DNA of 64,000 nucleotides from Saturnia japonica (taxonomy: Eukaryota; Arthropoda; Insecta; Lepidoptera; Saturniidae). The translations under genes were made by a program, and so were the position numbers. The notes under the pieces were generated by a model. The model saw nothing but the letters and a program-made list of their open reading frames with translations. It had not been told where the DNA came from and did no database searches. The stretch covers positions 16,616,001 to 16,680,000 of the forward strand of contig CM065323.1 in NCBI GenBank assembly GCA_033032175.1, in the 5' to 3' direction. Below, in pieces: positions 41,021 to 53,070 of this stretch. Numbering within the stretch: the first letter of the stretch is position 1; the number at the start of each line of letters is the position of its first letter.

Positions 41021-42639
41021 AACATAGGTATATAAAAAATATATTAACACTAACACTTTAAACTCCTAAAACAATTAACAACTTAACAAACACATAACAT
41101 AAACAACTTAATTAGCTTATACCTTATTTGACATAAGAAACCAACGTTTATCGATTTCAGATATTAACAAGTGTCAGGTGGTTACATATTTTAAATTTAA
41201 AAATTGTTTTATTTATATTTAATTTTTGATGCCGAAAACTCTGTCGGTCATATTGTGACGTCATAGGACTCTACGAGTCTTGTACGAGGGAAACTCAATA
41301 TGTAGTCTGTGTTGTGACATTGACATTTATGACATAAAAAGTATCAAGATTTTTACAATGATGAACGTTTGCTAAATGTCAAATGTTTGTTTTCGACCCG
41401 TATGACGTCACAACAGAGATAAAAACATATCAACTAATGACAGCGTAACAGCGTTTTGCCTGCTTTTGAAAAGTAAACTTTTAAAATAAACTTTTGCGGT
41501 TTTCTAGGTACAAATAAATATAGTAATATTTTTTCCCCTAATCGGACAATAATTAATAATTTAAGACCTACTTTAAAAAAAAGAGTCAAATAACAAACAA
41601 ACAGAGACTAATGCTACATACAGGCTGCTTATAAACTCCTACCTAACTTGTTAACCAAATTCCGATTAGACACATAAACGATCTTAGCTCCTACGAGAGC
41701 ACTCGGTTTGAGAGTAGTACTCGTATAGTCAAAACGCAGCTTAACATAATATAATGTATATTTTCACCATTTTTATAACCGTGTAGTTCAGAAGGATATA
41801 TTTTATTAAAGAGATATGCTAATTTCTTTTAGGTTTTTACCTACTATAGGTATTTTAAAACTTGCAATCTCAAAATGAATCAAAGAAAGCAATTTCCTAC
41901 AACTTTGAAATACACCCTCGAGTTATAAGAATTAAACTTTAATCACGTGGAACGTATAAACTTTATGAGTCTAGACTGATTTTATTACTCATTAAACATA
42001 TTACATATTGCTGAGTTGGTTGAAATGAAAAGGATAAATTCCATGGCGTCACTCAAGACATAAAAATAACATTAACACTCTTGTCTTCATGGAAAAAAGA
42101 GTAAGTTAATGGTTATCGTACAGTATCGGACAGCATGAAACTACCCTCTGATATGTAGGTACGTTTTTTTGTGTAACTCAAAATAAACTTAAATAGATGA
42201 GAGTCCATGAATCCGCATAAATTCCCATTGGCTGGGCAAAATGATATTATTCAAACTATTAAGTTGTACAACATTCTAAGGAAACTGCTCTTATTTTTTT
42301 GAGACATTTTGACCTACATTTAGTTTTTTTAAAGGTAGGTACAGTCAGCAATAAAATGGGCTATTTACACAAATCCTTTTTTTCGCGCCTATCAATCCTG
42401 TTTCTCACAGGGATCAATAAATTACATGGGAATAACTGAGGTTAGAGTACTAAAATGTCAGAAATCGCAAAAAAACTTTTCCAATACATTACATAGGAAA
42501 TCATCGTGGCTTCGATAACCTTACCAGCCTAGAGTTTCTTCTTCTTCTTCCTAACTTGGCAACCGGTCCTCTTTAATGAAGACCATTACTGCCATTATCG
42601 AGTGAATTATAGTGTCATGTGTTATGACGATTCAGTATC
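41021..42639. other. Long A/T-rich stretch, nothing recognised
   Basis: Two palindromic-looking spots at most (TGTGACGTCATAGG near 41,255; GACGTCACAACAG near 41,403). No gene or repeat family was recognised. Confidence 0.35.
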
Positions 42640-42840
42640 CTAACAAGATGGTGGCTCCCTTGTTAGAACTTTCTAGGAAAAGTTTGTGTGACCTCAAAAT
42701 GAATGCTTTCAGCTTATATTGATAATCCACTTCACTTATGCACAAAAACCAAACTATATCACGCAAAACGCCACCAATATTACATAATATAGGGTCAAAA
42801 ACATAAGTTAATGAATTAAGAATAAAAACCACAACATATA

Positions 42841-44060
42841 ATAGGTCTTTCAAATCAAAATAATTTTTGTTTGGCTAAGAATTGTAACTTCAAATTAATT
42901 TTATTTTAAAAACATGGAATTCTTTATCCAAAAGTAGTCATTTGTTTATTGATTAGTGTTACATTTTCATCGCATTTCAATCTTTTTTGTCATCATGGAT
43001 ACGTTAAAAATTCGAGTAATTATGGAATATGAGTACCGTCGTAGCAGCAACGCGGCACAAGCGACACGCAACATCAACGACGTTTACGGAGTTAACACTA
43101 CAAACCAACGCACCACCTGTTATTGGTTTGCTCGCTTCCGTTCTGGGAATTTCGACCTGAAAAATGAACCTCACGGTCGTCCGAAGACTTTGGTCGACAA
43201 TGACGAATTAAAGGCGATTGTGGAAGCTGATGATACACAAACTACGGCAGAATTAGCAGCAGCTTTCGAAGTTAGCGTCAAAACAATATTGGTCCATTTG
43301 CGTCAAATTGGCAAGGTAAAAAAGCTTGACAAATGGGTGCCCCACGAACTCAATGATCGCCAGCGCGAAGTACGCGTCGAGACGTGCCTTGCACTGCTCA
43401 ACAGACACACAAATGAAGGAATTTTGAACCGCATTGTTACCTGCGATGAAAAATGGATTCTGTTTGATAACCGCAAGCGCTCAGCAAGTTGGTTGGATCC
43501 CGGTTCAGCACCCTAAACGAAAACTTACCCCTAGAAAAGTGATGGTCACTGTTTGGTGGTCTAGCGCCGGTGTGATTCATCACAGCTTCTTACAAAACGG
43601 GGTGAGCATTACTGCAGATGTGTACTGTGAAGAACTGAACACAATAATGGAGAAGCTGGCACATCTCCAACCAGCATTGGTCAATCGCTCGTCTCCGCTG
43701 CTCCTACACGACAACGTGCGACCTCATACTGCACAGCAGACGGTCTCCAAGTTGCAAGAACTGGGTTTGGAAGTTCTCCGTCATCCGCCCTACTCACCAG
43801 ACCTTGCGCCTACAGACTACTACTTTTTCCAGAGTTTGGGTAACTCCTTGGAGGGAATTCAAACAAAATGCCTTTGAAGAATTTGTTGCCTCCCGTCCAG
43901 CTGTTTTCTTTAAGAAGAACATCAATAAACTACCACTGCGCTGGCAAAGATGCATTGTTTGCATGGGTGATTACTTCTATTAATACAAATAAAAAATACA
44001 TGAAAAAAAATCGTTTAAATTTTTTCATACAAAACGGCAATTTCGTAGGTAAAGACCTAA
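42841..44060 (+). mobile_element. Mariner transposon, copy 2 (1,220 bp)
   Basis: The left end ATAGGTCTTT and the right end AAAGACCTAA are inverted repeats; both sides are flanked by TA. The element is related to copy 1 (shared CGAAATTG.CGTTTTGT next to the ends) and encodes a better preserved transposase. Confidence 0.85.
42995..43983 (+). pseudogene. Mariner transposase, two frameshifts, catalytic triad intact
   Basis: Starts MDTLKIRVIMEYEYRRSS, with the helix-turn-helix region around FRSGNFDLKNEPHGRP, then WVPHEL, RIVTCDEKWILF (first Asp), HDNVRPH (second Asp) and YSPDLAPTDYYFF (third Asp, D34D spacing). A small deletion after SWLDPGSAP (about 43,510) and a one-base shift near 43,863 break the frame; past that it reads FEEFVASRPAVFFKKN and INKLPLRWQRCI to a TAA at 43981. 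So all three acidic residues survive but no full protein can be made. HTH binds the inverted ends; the triad cuts and joins DNA. Confidence 0.88.
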
Positions 44061-44094
44061 TAACTTCAAGATTCCCGCCAAAAACTCCTAGTTT

Positions 44095-45110
44095 ATTTAT
44101 CCATATAAGAAACAAGATCAATTGACACGAAAAAAAGTTTTTGTGTAAATTGCACACTAACTCGCAGGTTGTCACTTTAAGCCCCATCTCAAAAATCCAC
44201 TTGTATACATATTATAATTCAAAAATTTTAAAGTAATTAATTCCCGTAGTTTGTTATTCTAAAATTTCTAAATAAACACTAGTTGTTTGGTGATGAACTT
44301 AAGACACTAACGGCATTATGACACAAAAAGTGATGGAGTTAATGATGAAAGTAATTAACAAATTATACTTACTAAATTTTACTAATATATAATAATATAT
44401 GTTTATGTGAAAATATATTCGTTGTATAAATTCAATCACGTAGACACGGTTCTATTAAATTCTCCTTGAATTTTAGATGGAATTCGATTGCAATTAAAAA
44501 TATTGTAGACTAAGTTTTTATGATTATATTGACATCTAGTGGTACCACTATGAACTACCTAGTTAGCCAAAGCCCATTTTTCATTAGAAAATTTAATATT
44601 TGCTATTAATAACTAGATGGCACTGTTATAGCATTTTTGTAGAAAAAATCGTATATTTCATATGAAATTCAATTGTTATCTAAACATAAAAACCATTTCC
44701 GACCACATTTAATAAGTACATAAAACCGCACTTATTTTTGTATAAATATATCAATTAATAAAGACAATAAATTATAACTATTTTTTAAGAATTCGTTGTC
44801 GTGGCATTTTTCTATCGCGTCCACATGTAGATACAAATGACCTATTTTTTCTTTTACCTAATATCACTCGTCCCAAACAAAAAAGTATCACAATTTAAAA
44901 AATATCTGTATTTACTTTCTCATTAAATAAGTCAAAAAATTACCAGTTTTACATATGTGGGTTTTAGCGATTCTTTAAGAAATGTAAACACCATTATGTT
45001 ATATTAAAGTTACGGAACTTATTAGAATGTTTTATTTTATTTAATTAATCAAACGAAGGAAGGATATGACCTAAACTTGTTATTAGATCAGTTTATTGTT
45101 AAAATACCAT
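44095..45110. other. A/T-rich stretch, nothing recognised
   Basis: No gene or repeat call. Confidence 0.35.
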
Positions 45111-45114
45111 TTGC

Positions 45115-46548
45115 AATAAAAATCACACTTATCCAAATCGTTTATTCAAGCAAATGAACATAATAATATGAACAAAGTATAACATTAAATTATCTACTTA
45201 ATGATATTTACATTTCTTACCTCTCTAAACTTAAATAATTATAATGATTATTCTACATACATACTCACTATGGTAATTACACTAATGTATAATAGAAATG
45301 CAGAATAAAATTTCACAACAATGAGTACATACATATACAAGACACGTGTTTATTTATATATATATATATGTGAAAAATAATATATTTCTTAACGCCAACA
45401 CTCAAGACGTATACCGACTATACGCGCGAAATAATAATATTCTGCATTTTTATGTCATATTAACCTTAAAAATAACAAATTATTGAGAGAATCAATAATA
45501 TTGTCGTGTGAATCTATTTCAGATATATCTTAGTGCAGAAAATATAGATATTACAGGCACATTTATAGTCAGCAGGAGTCCTTGAAGGAATCTTAATTAT
45601 TGCATTTAATTTGGGTCCATTGGATCGTCTCAAAACGACAGCCTCAGACTTGCTAGATTAAAGAAAGGGCCCACTGCAGACCCTGATTAAGTTTCAAAAT
45701 GCCACATAACAATAACAACAACACATAAATTGTCATAAAAAAATAAATAGTTTAATGTGATTGAACTATAAAAGAGACAAGCCATGTTTCAGACAGCCAT
45801 TGACTATGTGAATCAAATAATCGCTAACACATCTTAGTACTACTAGACACAACTGATTGGAAAGCAAAACAAAACAAATGTTCAAACATTCATAGGGAAG
45901 ACAACAAAGTCTAATAATAACCCATAATAAATACCACATTTTTAGTATGGAATACATAAGTTGTAAAATAAAGAATAGAGGAATTATAATTATAAAATGA
46001 CCATGAAATCTCTCTTAGCTTGTATGCAAGTATATTTTATAATACTGCAATCAACAACAAACAGTTCAATTAGGAATTGTTATATAGACACTTGAATTAA
46101 TTTGCATAATCCAGGTTGCTTATGTTTTGGTATGGTTTTTTATTTCCCCTCAAAACCCTATCTATAAATGATAATACATAGATACTATGATATATATATA
46201 TATAACATGTACAGTACTCAGCGTGTTAGTCAGACAATATTAGTATTTATATTATTTTAATGTATATTATGTATTGTAAATAAAATATTTATTTTGTAAA
46301 AACTCTATAGGTACTTTCTCTACAAACCCATTTAACATACAAAACTCATAAAATTTGTCATAATAGTTAAAAAAAATGTCCATTGTCTGAGCACACTTGG
46401 TGATTAGTTAAAATTTACATTCTGAATTATTTCATTTCAGTATTCAACCTGTACAACTTGTTTCATTTCACATGCACTGCATATTATGCTCACAGCATAT
46501 AAGGGCACTCTAAGAATACACCATAGTCCAGATAATTTAATACAAGGC
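45115..46548 (-). other. Probable 3' UTR and downstream flank of HCF
   Basis: A/T-rich, free of the repeat families that fill the rest of the window. Minus-strand AATAAA signals lie at about 45,141-45,146 and 46,287-46,292. The boundary is a guess from signal position only. No coding exon was recognised here. Confidence 0.35.
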
Positions 46549-49023
46549 TCATTGCTGAGGATTCGACTGTGTAGCTTGGCTTGCTGACTTCGTGATAACA
46601 ATTGTTTGTTTACCTCCAACTCCTGGCTTGCCTAGTTGCAGCATATTAGATGGTAATGTAATAATCTTATTTCCACCAACTGTATTTGTTGATACCAACT
46701 TCACAATAGTCGCACCTGGTGCAATGCTCTGACCTTGTGCAGTACTCACCGGCACTGCAGTCCTGTTCATCATGGCCATCTTTGGCATTGTCGCTACAGT
46801 CATACCAGTCGAGGTTTTAACGAGGGTCACATATTGTGGCGTATTACTAGACTGTGCTGTGTTGCCAGGTGTTTTCTTGATAATAACTGGAATGCCAGCA
46901 TTTCCGCCCGCCTGCCGTAGGACTGTCGCCCCAGCCATCGTGGCTGTACTCGTAGCTATTGTCCCTGATTGTTCACTTGATTTGGCAGTCAAGATCTTGT
47001 ACACAGGAGTTTTCATTTGTCCGGCTAATTGTATGGAGCCACCACTGCTCGCAATGACAGGCAGGTTGCCAGCTCCCAATTTAACGGGTACACCTGCCTT
47101 CGTCTGTAAGTTGACTCCAGCCTGTATTGGTACACCACCTGCAGTTTTTACAAGTACGTTGCTTGTTCCGATTTTCATATTACCTGCGCTCAGTTTTAGG
47201 GGCATATTTGTAGTGGTCACTTGCCCAACTTTGTGTACACTGTTCGATTGCAACTTACCCTGAATATTGGCTGCTCCTATCTTCAGGGGTACAGTGTTGC
47301 CAGCAAGTTTTAGCGGTACGTTGCCGGCTCCGAGTTTGACAGGTACACCAGCACCAGAGCCGGTTTTTACTTGAACGAAGCGCGGCGTGCCCGTCGCGCC
47401 AGCCGGAGAACTCAGCACGATTTGAGACTGTGTGTTGGACACGCGAACTGTCGCCGGAGTGCCAACGCCACTGACAATCCTTGTTAAACCTTGTTGTGTG
47501 ACAGCTGCTACCTTGACTTGTGAGGAGCCCGGAGTCACTGGAGACTTTACGACTGCCTTTGCCTGATAAGTCTGTTGTTTCATAGTTGGAGCACAGGGAA
47601 TTTTAACAGCTGCTGGCTGTGCAGCCATCTTGATGGTGCCTGGCGTCATTTTATGTGGTGTAGTCACGATTGGAGTGCTGGCTGCTACTGGGCGTGAAGG
47701 CATCTCCGTGGGTGTGATGGGAATGGGAGTTGGTAATGGTGAAGTGAGTCCAAATGCCTTGGCTGCATCACTTTGGTTAGCAATTGGTGATGCTGGTGGC
47801 TGAGCTGTTACCGGTTCTGCAGCAGAGGGGAACCGTGTAGGTGTTACTTTACCACACTTTTGTACTTGGAGGAGATAAGTTGTGACTGTATTCAATGCAG
47901 GCCAGCACAACTCAAGTGTCGTAGTGCCTGCACGGACTAGAGCTACTCGTCCTGCTTGTGGTGGTACCCCAACTTCTAGATACCATAGGTCTTTGCAACA
48001 AATTTGGTTATTCCAAGTTTTCCTATATCCATCTCGGCCAGACCATATATAAAGTCTTGTTTGAATAGCAACCGCACTGTGACCAGCCCTAGCTCTTGGT
48101 ATACACTCCTCAAACTTATCCAAAGCTATATTATCCCATGTCATGGATTCTAAATTAAGTGAGGCCAATGAGTTAGTACATTTCCATTCCTTTTCGTGTG
48201 TGGCAAGTTTAGATTCATCTGGGACTAAAGGGACCCAGCCTCCGTATACATACATATGGTGGCCAATAACAGTGGCAGTGTGCAGGGAGCGAGGCAGCGG
48301 CGGCGGCCCTCCTACTTCAGGTCGAGACCAGGACATGCTGTCCACGTCGAGTATCCACAGGTCTCCGAGACGTGAACCACTCATACCACCATATATGATG
48401 AGTGAGGATTTTCCCGTGTTTCTATCAGTGTACGCGACACCGCTATGAGATTCGCGAGGTGGTGGTAGCTGGCCAAAAGTTAGGGGAATGTCCCAGACAG
48501 TCATCGATGAATTAGGATATAGTTCTAAAGTATATAAATCATTAAGATATCTTGGTATGTTGTTCTTGGGGTCGTCGCTTTCGTTGGCGAGGCCGCCGAA
48601 TAAATATACTTTACCGTTCAGTAAAGTGAAGCTGTGACCAAGGCGCGGACACGGCGGGGGACCTTGTTTAGGCGGTAGCGGTTTCAATCGCTTCCATTCC
48701 CACCGCGAAGCCTGTAGTTCGTACAAATCGTTAGAATACTTGCCGTACTCAACCATGCCGCCAAAAACGAGTAGCCGTGTCCCGTCGACCACGAAGCCGT
48801 AAGCAGCGCATCCTGGAGGCACTTCTCCCTTCGTAACAGGTACGAACCATTGGTTTGTAGTCGTATTGAAGACGTGCAGCTCATGAACTATTCCTTCGTT
48901 TCCGCCGCCGAAAACTATCATCAAATCTTTTATGGCGACTGCACGATGGCCATGTCTGGGTCGGGGTTGAGGGCCGGTGGGATTGTACACTTTTTGCCAC
49001 TTAAGTACGGCGTTTTCCTTCAT
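46549..49023 (-). CDS. Hcf: Host cell factor (HCF), Kelch-domain chromatin co-regulator, N-terminal and central part
   Basis: HCF is a nuclear adaptor that tethers transcription factors to chromatin-modifying complexes (Set1/MLL, Sin3-HDAC, OGT-containing assemblies). The protein from the ATG at 49023 ([15 protein letters not shown]) has 824 residues. Residues about 18-370 form the six-bladed Kelch propeller with HCF signatures: [78 protein letters not shown] and [16 protein letters not shown] fibronectin-III start follows ([15 protein letters not shown]). The rest is a low-complexity T/P/V/Q-rich region with VPLKLGAGN-type repeats at about 555-655. An ATG 54 codons upstream (49185) is in frame, but that extension has no similarity and MKENAV fits the family. 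The frame stops (TGA) without a C-terminal fibronectin pair or a recognisable cleavage motif, unlike longer family members. Single exon here, no repeats inside. Confidence 0.93.
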   Translation of the reverse strand: MKENAVLKWQKVYNPTGPQPRPRHGHRAVAIKDLMIVFGGGNEGIVHELHVFNTTTNQWFVPVTKGEVPPGCAAYGFVVDGTRLLVFGGMVEYGKYSNDLYELQASRWEWKRLKPLPPKQGPPPCPRLGHSFTLLNGKVYLFGGLANESDDPKNNIPRYLNDLYTLELYPNSSMTVWDIPLTFGQLPPPRESHSGVAYTDRNTGKSSLIIYGGMSGSRLGDLWILDVDSMSWSRPEVGGPPPLPRSLHTATVIGHHMYVYGGWVPLVPDESKLATHEKEWKCTNSLASLNLESMTWDNIALDKFEECIPRARAGHSAVAIQTRLYIWSGRDGYRKTWNNQICCKDLWYLEVGVPPQAGRVALVRAGTTTLELCWPALNTVTTYLLQVQKCGKVTPTRFPSAAEPVTAQPPASPIANQSDAAKAFGLTSPLPTPIPITPTEMPSRPVAASTPIVTTPHKMTPGTIKMAAQPAAVKIPCAPTMKQQTYQAKAVVKSPVTPGSSQVKVAAVTQQGLTRIVSGVGTPATVRVSNTQSQIVLSSPAGATGTPRFVQVKTGSGAGVPVKLGAGNVPLKLAGNTVPLKIGAANIQGKLQSNSVHKVGQVTTTNMPLKLSAGNMKIGTSNVLVKTAGGVPIQAGVNLQTKAGVPVKLGAGNLPVIASSGGSIQLAGQMKTPVYKILTAKSSEQSGTIATSTATMAGATVLRQAGGNAGIPVIIKKTPGNTAQSSNTPQYVTLVKTSTGMTVATMPKMAMMNRTAVPVSTAQGQSIAPGATIVKLVSTNTVGGNKIITLPSNMLQLGKPGVGGKQTIVITKSASQATQSNPQQ

Positions 49024-49925
49024 TTTTACTATACATTTGTTACTAAAAGCTTTACACCGTATGTATCGCTCTGGATGCGTATCTACAGCATAGACAATGA
49101 GAAACGTCGTAAATAAGCTTTGAAGAAAATATTCAGGTCGGTTGAAGCTACATAAGAAAATCTTATTCGGTTTACTCTTTCGCACTTGAGTACTGTTCCT
49201 ATGAGTAAAAAAAAATCACCCTATGGAGCTTACAGTGTACAACAAAAATGGCGTTAGCAACAGCGCTGCCAAAATAACGCGAACAGAAAGAACGGCGTCG
49301 GACGTCAAGAAATTGTCTATAGTTAAATTTAGTTTTAAAAATTTGTTTGGTTCTATGGTTTGGCCAGAGTTAATAAAAATTTATATTGTTATAAATGGCT
49401 TAACATTGTTTGAACCTGGTTTGAACTATCAGAATAGTAAAGAAATTACTAAAATAAAATTTATTAACAAAATTAATTAATAAATGTGTAAAAACTTAAA
49501 TGAATTTTAAGTTGTTGTATTGTAACTAGGAAAAATATTAGCATTCTTTATTATCTATTATTATTCGGATACAAACTAAAATCTTAATTATTACTGGTAT
49601 AAATTTTCGTCACAATTCTTTATTTAAAGTACTAAGTAATAGATAAAAAATTAAAAAGGATAGGTAACGAAGAAAATTATTTTTAAATCGAACTATTTTA
49701 CTCCCAATGAAATTAAAAATCGAGTGAATGTTGTTATTAAAATATAAATGTAGACTTAGAATAGATGAAATTTAATAGAGTCTGGCAAGCGAATGTAGAC
49801 ACTAATTATTTGCAGACTTTTTATTTGGCAATGTTAGACAAAATGTCAAATTTAATTTGTCAAAACAACATGGCGAGTTGTTGGTGATTTTTTGTAACCT
49901 TGTTGAGCATTTTTCTAACTCAAAA
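49024..49925. other. HCF upstream region
   Basis: Contains the HCF 5' UTR and presumably its promoter, but no TATA box was convincing. An 85-codon plus-strand open frame at 49223 has no recognisable domain. The region is A/T-rich and free of known repeats. Confidence 0.35.
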
Positions 49926-51663
49926 ATGAATGAAACTATTAAAAGTGGAGTGAGGGAGATGTTGTTTCGCATGATTTTCAAATTTGAAGAAAAACAACAG
50001 GAGAAAGACGCTGAATTCAAAATGAAACAAGATTGTTTACATGTGGTGTTGAATTTCTTATGTTAGTATGACGCTTAGAAGTTGATACTTTGTTTGAAAT
50101 CGTAATTATTATATATATTTTTACAAAACTATTTCTCTATTTGATCCACATTCAGTTTATGTTACATTAAATAGCTTCATAATAATGCATTATGGTTATC
50201 CAACATACCTTAATAAATGTTACATTGTAAATTTAACACAACTTGTTTTCTTTAACAGAAAATCTGGTGGATGTAGCAGGGGTTGATGAGATAGTGAAAA
50301 CTATTGAAAAACTGACTGATTTGGAGCAAATAGACAGGATAAGAACGCAGAAAAAATACTTGGATAAAATAGCTTCAATCACTGGTAAGTTTTTCCTAAG
50401 TACATAAGTTTAATAAAGATAATACAATCTAATAAATGATTTGTTATTATAAATGCAGCATCTAATCATTCTGTTTCATCATTCTTTATAGAAGTGAGTG
50501 TTACAACATTAAAAAGAATAAAAAAAAGAAGGTACAGTAAATGAAGGTGTCTGGAATACCCCTGGGAAAAAACGGCCACATAAGCACACAGTTTTCGACC
50601 TACAGAGTTTCGACAAAATTAGTAACAAATCGTAACAAAATTAACGAATTTTACATCGCTACAAAACAAGTTCCTACGTTGAGAACTCTGTTAGTAGAAT
50701 TAAGAGAAAGCATTGGATTTAATGGATGCAAGGAAACTCTTCGCAACTTATTATTGTCGAATGGCTATGAATTTAAGAAAAATAAGAATGCGCGTTCATT
50801 GTTAATTGAACGTTATGACATATCTGCCTGGAGACATCGGTTTTTAAGAACCATGGCTTTGAAATGTAGAGAAGGAAATTCAATAATTTATTTAGACGGA
50901 CCTTTGTTAATAAAAGCTCCAAGCCCAAGAAGTCTTGGCAAGGTCCATCTACAAGTGGTGCAAATGAAAATGTTTCGACAGGGAAAAGATATATAATTGT
51001 ACATGCTGGATCAGAGAAAGACCCTGGGACAAACTCATTGTTAGTCTATAGCACTAAATCCAAAATGGCGGACTGCCACCACGACATGAATGCTGTAAAC
51101 TTTAATAAAAGCTTATACCCAATTTAAATGAGCCGAGTGTAATAATTATGGATAATGCCAGTTACCATTAAATCATTGTAAATAAAGCTCCTAGAGAATG
51201 GCTTACTTTGAATGATATTCCGTTTGAAGAATGTCACACAAAAGTAGAGGTCCTATATTTTGTAAAACGAAACACACCAGAACCAGTATATGAAGCTGAT
51301 GAACTTCTGAAGCAGAATGGGAATGAGGTATTATGACTTCCCCCCTACCACTGCGATCTAAACGCCATTGAGCTGATATGGAGTTTGGCTAAACGTAAAG
51401 TGGCAAGTAAAAATATTGCCCTGGCCGCAGTGGAGTAAGAGGGGGTTATAAAAGAATCGTTTAAAACCATAACTCCAGAGGAGTGGAAGAAAATGACTGA
51501 TCACGTCATACATGTTGAAAATAAATGTAAAGGAAGGGGCAGAATTACAGAAAATAACTTAGAAAGTTTTATTATTAATGTAGGAAACAGTGATTCCAAT
51601 GACTCTAATGAATGTTTTCATATGGAAGTTTTAGATTCAGATTTTGATAATGAATGTGAATAA
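49926..51663 (+). pseudogene. DDE transposase-derived gene with apparent introns, broken
   Basis: Three blocks: 49926-50060 (MNETIKSGVREMLFRMIF...), 50259-50384 (from TTTCTTTAACAG to the donor GTAAGT) and 50492-51663 (after TTCTTTATAG). Blocks 2 and 3 join in phase within a helix-turn-helix-like stretch (KYLDKIASIT-EVSVTTLKRIKKEG). Then follow, across frameshifts, VWNTPGKKRPHK, EVPT-like QVPTLRTLLVELRESIGF, LIERYDISAWRHRFL, IIYLDGP, IIVHAGSEKDPG, IIMDNASYH-like coding with lesions, and LPPYHCDLNAIELIWSLAKR. D, D and E positions fit a Tc1/mariner-like DDE integrase fold. Frameshifts near 50,525 and 50,630, a frameshift plus stops past 51,000 and a stop before LPPYH make it inactive. Block 1 joins less well (the spanning codon would be TAA). 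A TIR was not found. Confidence 0.6.
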
Positions 51664-51809
51664 ACCAAAATTATTATAGAACATTGTTGTTTTTTTTTTA
51701 ATCAGATTGCTACATAATACCTATTCTTATTTTTGATTCAGACGTAGTAAACTAATTTTTCGAAATGTCACGTGTTTCTTTGATTTGGATCAATATAGTT
51801 TAATATTAT

Positions 51810-51900
51810 TATTATTAACTTAGCCTAGCCTAAACCACTGCTGAGCAAAGGCCTCCCCCGTATCCTTATGGGAACTTGAATTTATAGCAATCGTAATTAT
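51810..51900 (+). repeat. Retroelement end motif
   Basis: AAACCACTGCTGAGCAAAGG followed by CCTCCCCCGTATC resembles the CCACTGCTGGGCATAGGCCTC motif seen at ends of moth retroelements. Confidence 0.45.
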
Positions 51901-52756
51901 CAAACACGTAGTGGTTAGGTTTTTTTGATAAGAGCTTACCTAGGTAGGTTAGTAGCTGCTACTACCGCAGAATTGATTTAATTCGTAGACTTATTCCCAT
52001 TTTTAGACCTGTCTACATGCAGTCAAGTAGTAGTGTACAAATAATACTGTTTTTCAGCAAAAACAAATTATTTTATATTATAAAGTATTAAATTAAGTTA
52101 TTCCAGGTATGTCATACTAATTTTGAGGTTGTTATACTTATATTTTTAAAATTAGCCGAGCTTTTTCAGTTTACTTTCATTTGCCAGACTTTAATAGTTT
52201 TAGAATTGTATTATGCTATAGTTGCCACCGTAACTCGTGAGCACACAGCGGTATTTGCATAGGCTAATTCAAAGCCGCATACTTAGTTTTTTTACATTAT
52301 TTTAGAAAACCTCCTAAAAACTAACAGTCGTTAAAAAAAACCATAAAGAAAACCTCTTGATAGACCACTGGACGGATGAATGGGGAGGGGATGCGCCTTC
52401 GCCTCACCATTCGCCTCCTTCTTCTAACATAATGAAATAAGGGGAAATGGGTCGGGGGCCAAGAAGGCAGTTTTGCTTAGCGGTGTACCGTACTATCTCC
52501 GTCAGCGGGTGGATCTTGTCTCTTGTATCTTGGATCTTGTATCTTTTCGCCGGTAGATCACAGTTAAATGCACATGTTCTAGTACTAAAATAATTCTTTT
52601 GCTCCCCACATGACACATGATGATACTCACATTAAAAAAAAGAAAATTATGTACACTTATAATCAAAATTATATCACATCTAAAAATAGTAATGTTCATT
52701 AATTTATAAAGAAAAATCTTAAATAAACTGGAATGAAGCAAAAATGCAAAGATTTT
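51901..52756. other. Unique stretch with a short simple repeat
   Basis: A GGATCTTGTCTCTTGTATCTT-type pattern (7-8-bp steps of CTTGTATCT) lies at about 52,512-52,543. No gene was recognised. Confidence 0.4.
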
Positions 52757-52760
52757 GACG

Positions 52761-53070
52761 CAATGATGGCTCAGTGGTAGCCTGTGTGGACATCACATTG
52801 ATCGACGAGAATTCGAATCGCTACGATGAGCCTGAGCTTGCGGTGAAGGTAAACAATGTGATGAAAGCACAGCATTGTGGTAGGGTATCTTCTAATCACC
52901 GCATCGCTAACTACGTTGAAAATTTGTCACCAAGCACCTATAGGTGTGTTCTGGCAGCTGCAGTTTTCCCTCTAGGCTGAGCATGTGACAATGTTGCCCT
53001 CACCATCTTTGACAACATCGTCACACACTTAAAGTGAGATTGTGGCCATAACTCTAAACCTATACACAAA
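52761..53070 (+). mobile_element. SINE family A, full length
   Basis: Complete order from the head (GCAATGATGGCTCAGTGGTA, GAATTCGAATCGC) through GAAAATTTGTCACCAAGCAC, TAGGTGTGTTCTGGCAGC to GTGAGATTGTGGCCATAACT and AAACCTATACACA. The best single copy for deriving a family consensus with 15190 and 36272. Confidence 0.78.

Larger units (their letters stand above)
42640..44090 (+). repeat. Short dispersed repeat family D, copy 5, split by a mariner
   Basis: The left part runs from TAACAAGATGGTGGCTCCCT to CCACAACATATA, the right part from ACTTCAAGATTCCCGCCAAA. Joined across the mariner they match the copy at 7926. Confidence 0.7.

Noticed and set aside
46735..48448. Several long open frames on the strand opposite HCF (for example 46772-47263)
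   Set aside because: They are antisense shadows of the HCF coding sequence, caused by its codon bias; they show no domains or start context.
49223..49480. Plus-strand frame next to the HCF start as a divergent gene
   Set aside because: No domain, A/T-rich composition with low-complexity end, and no splice or homology support.
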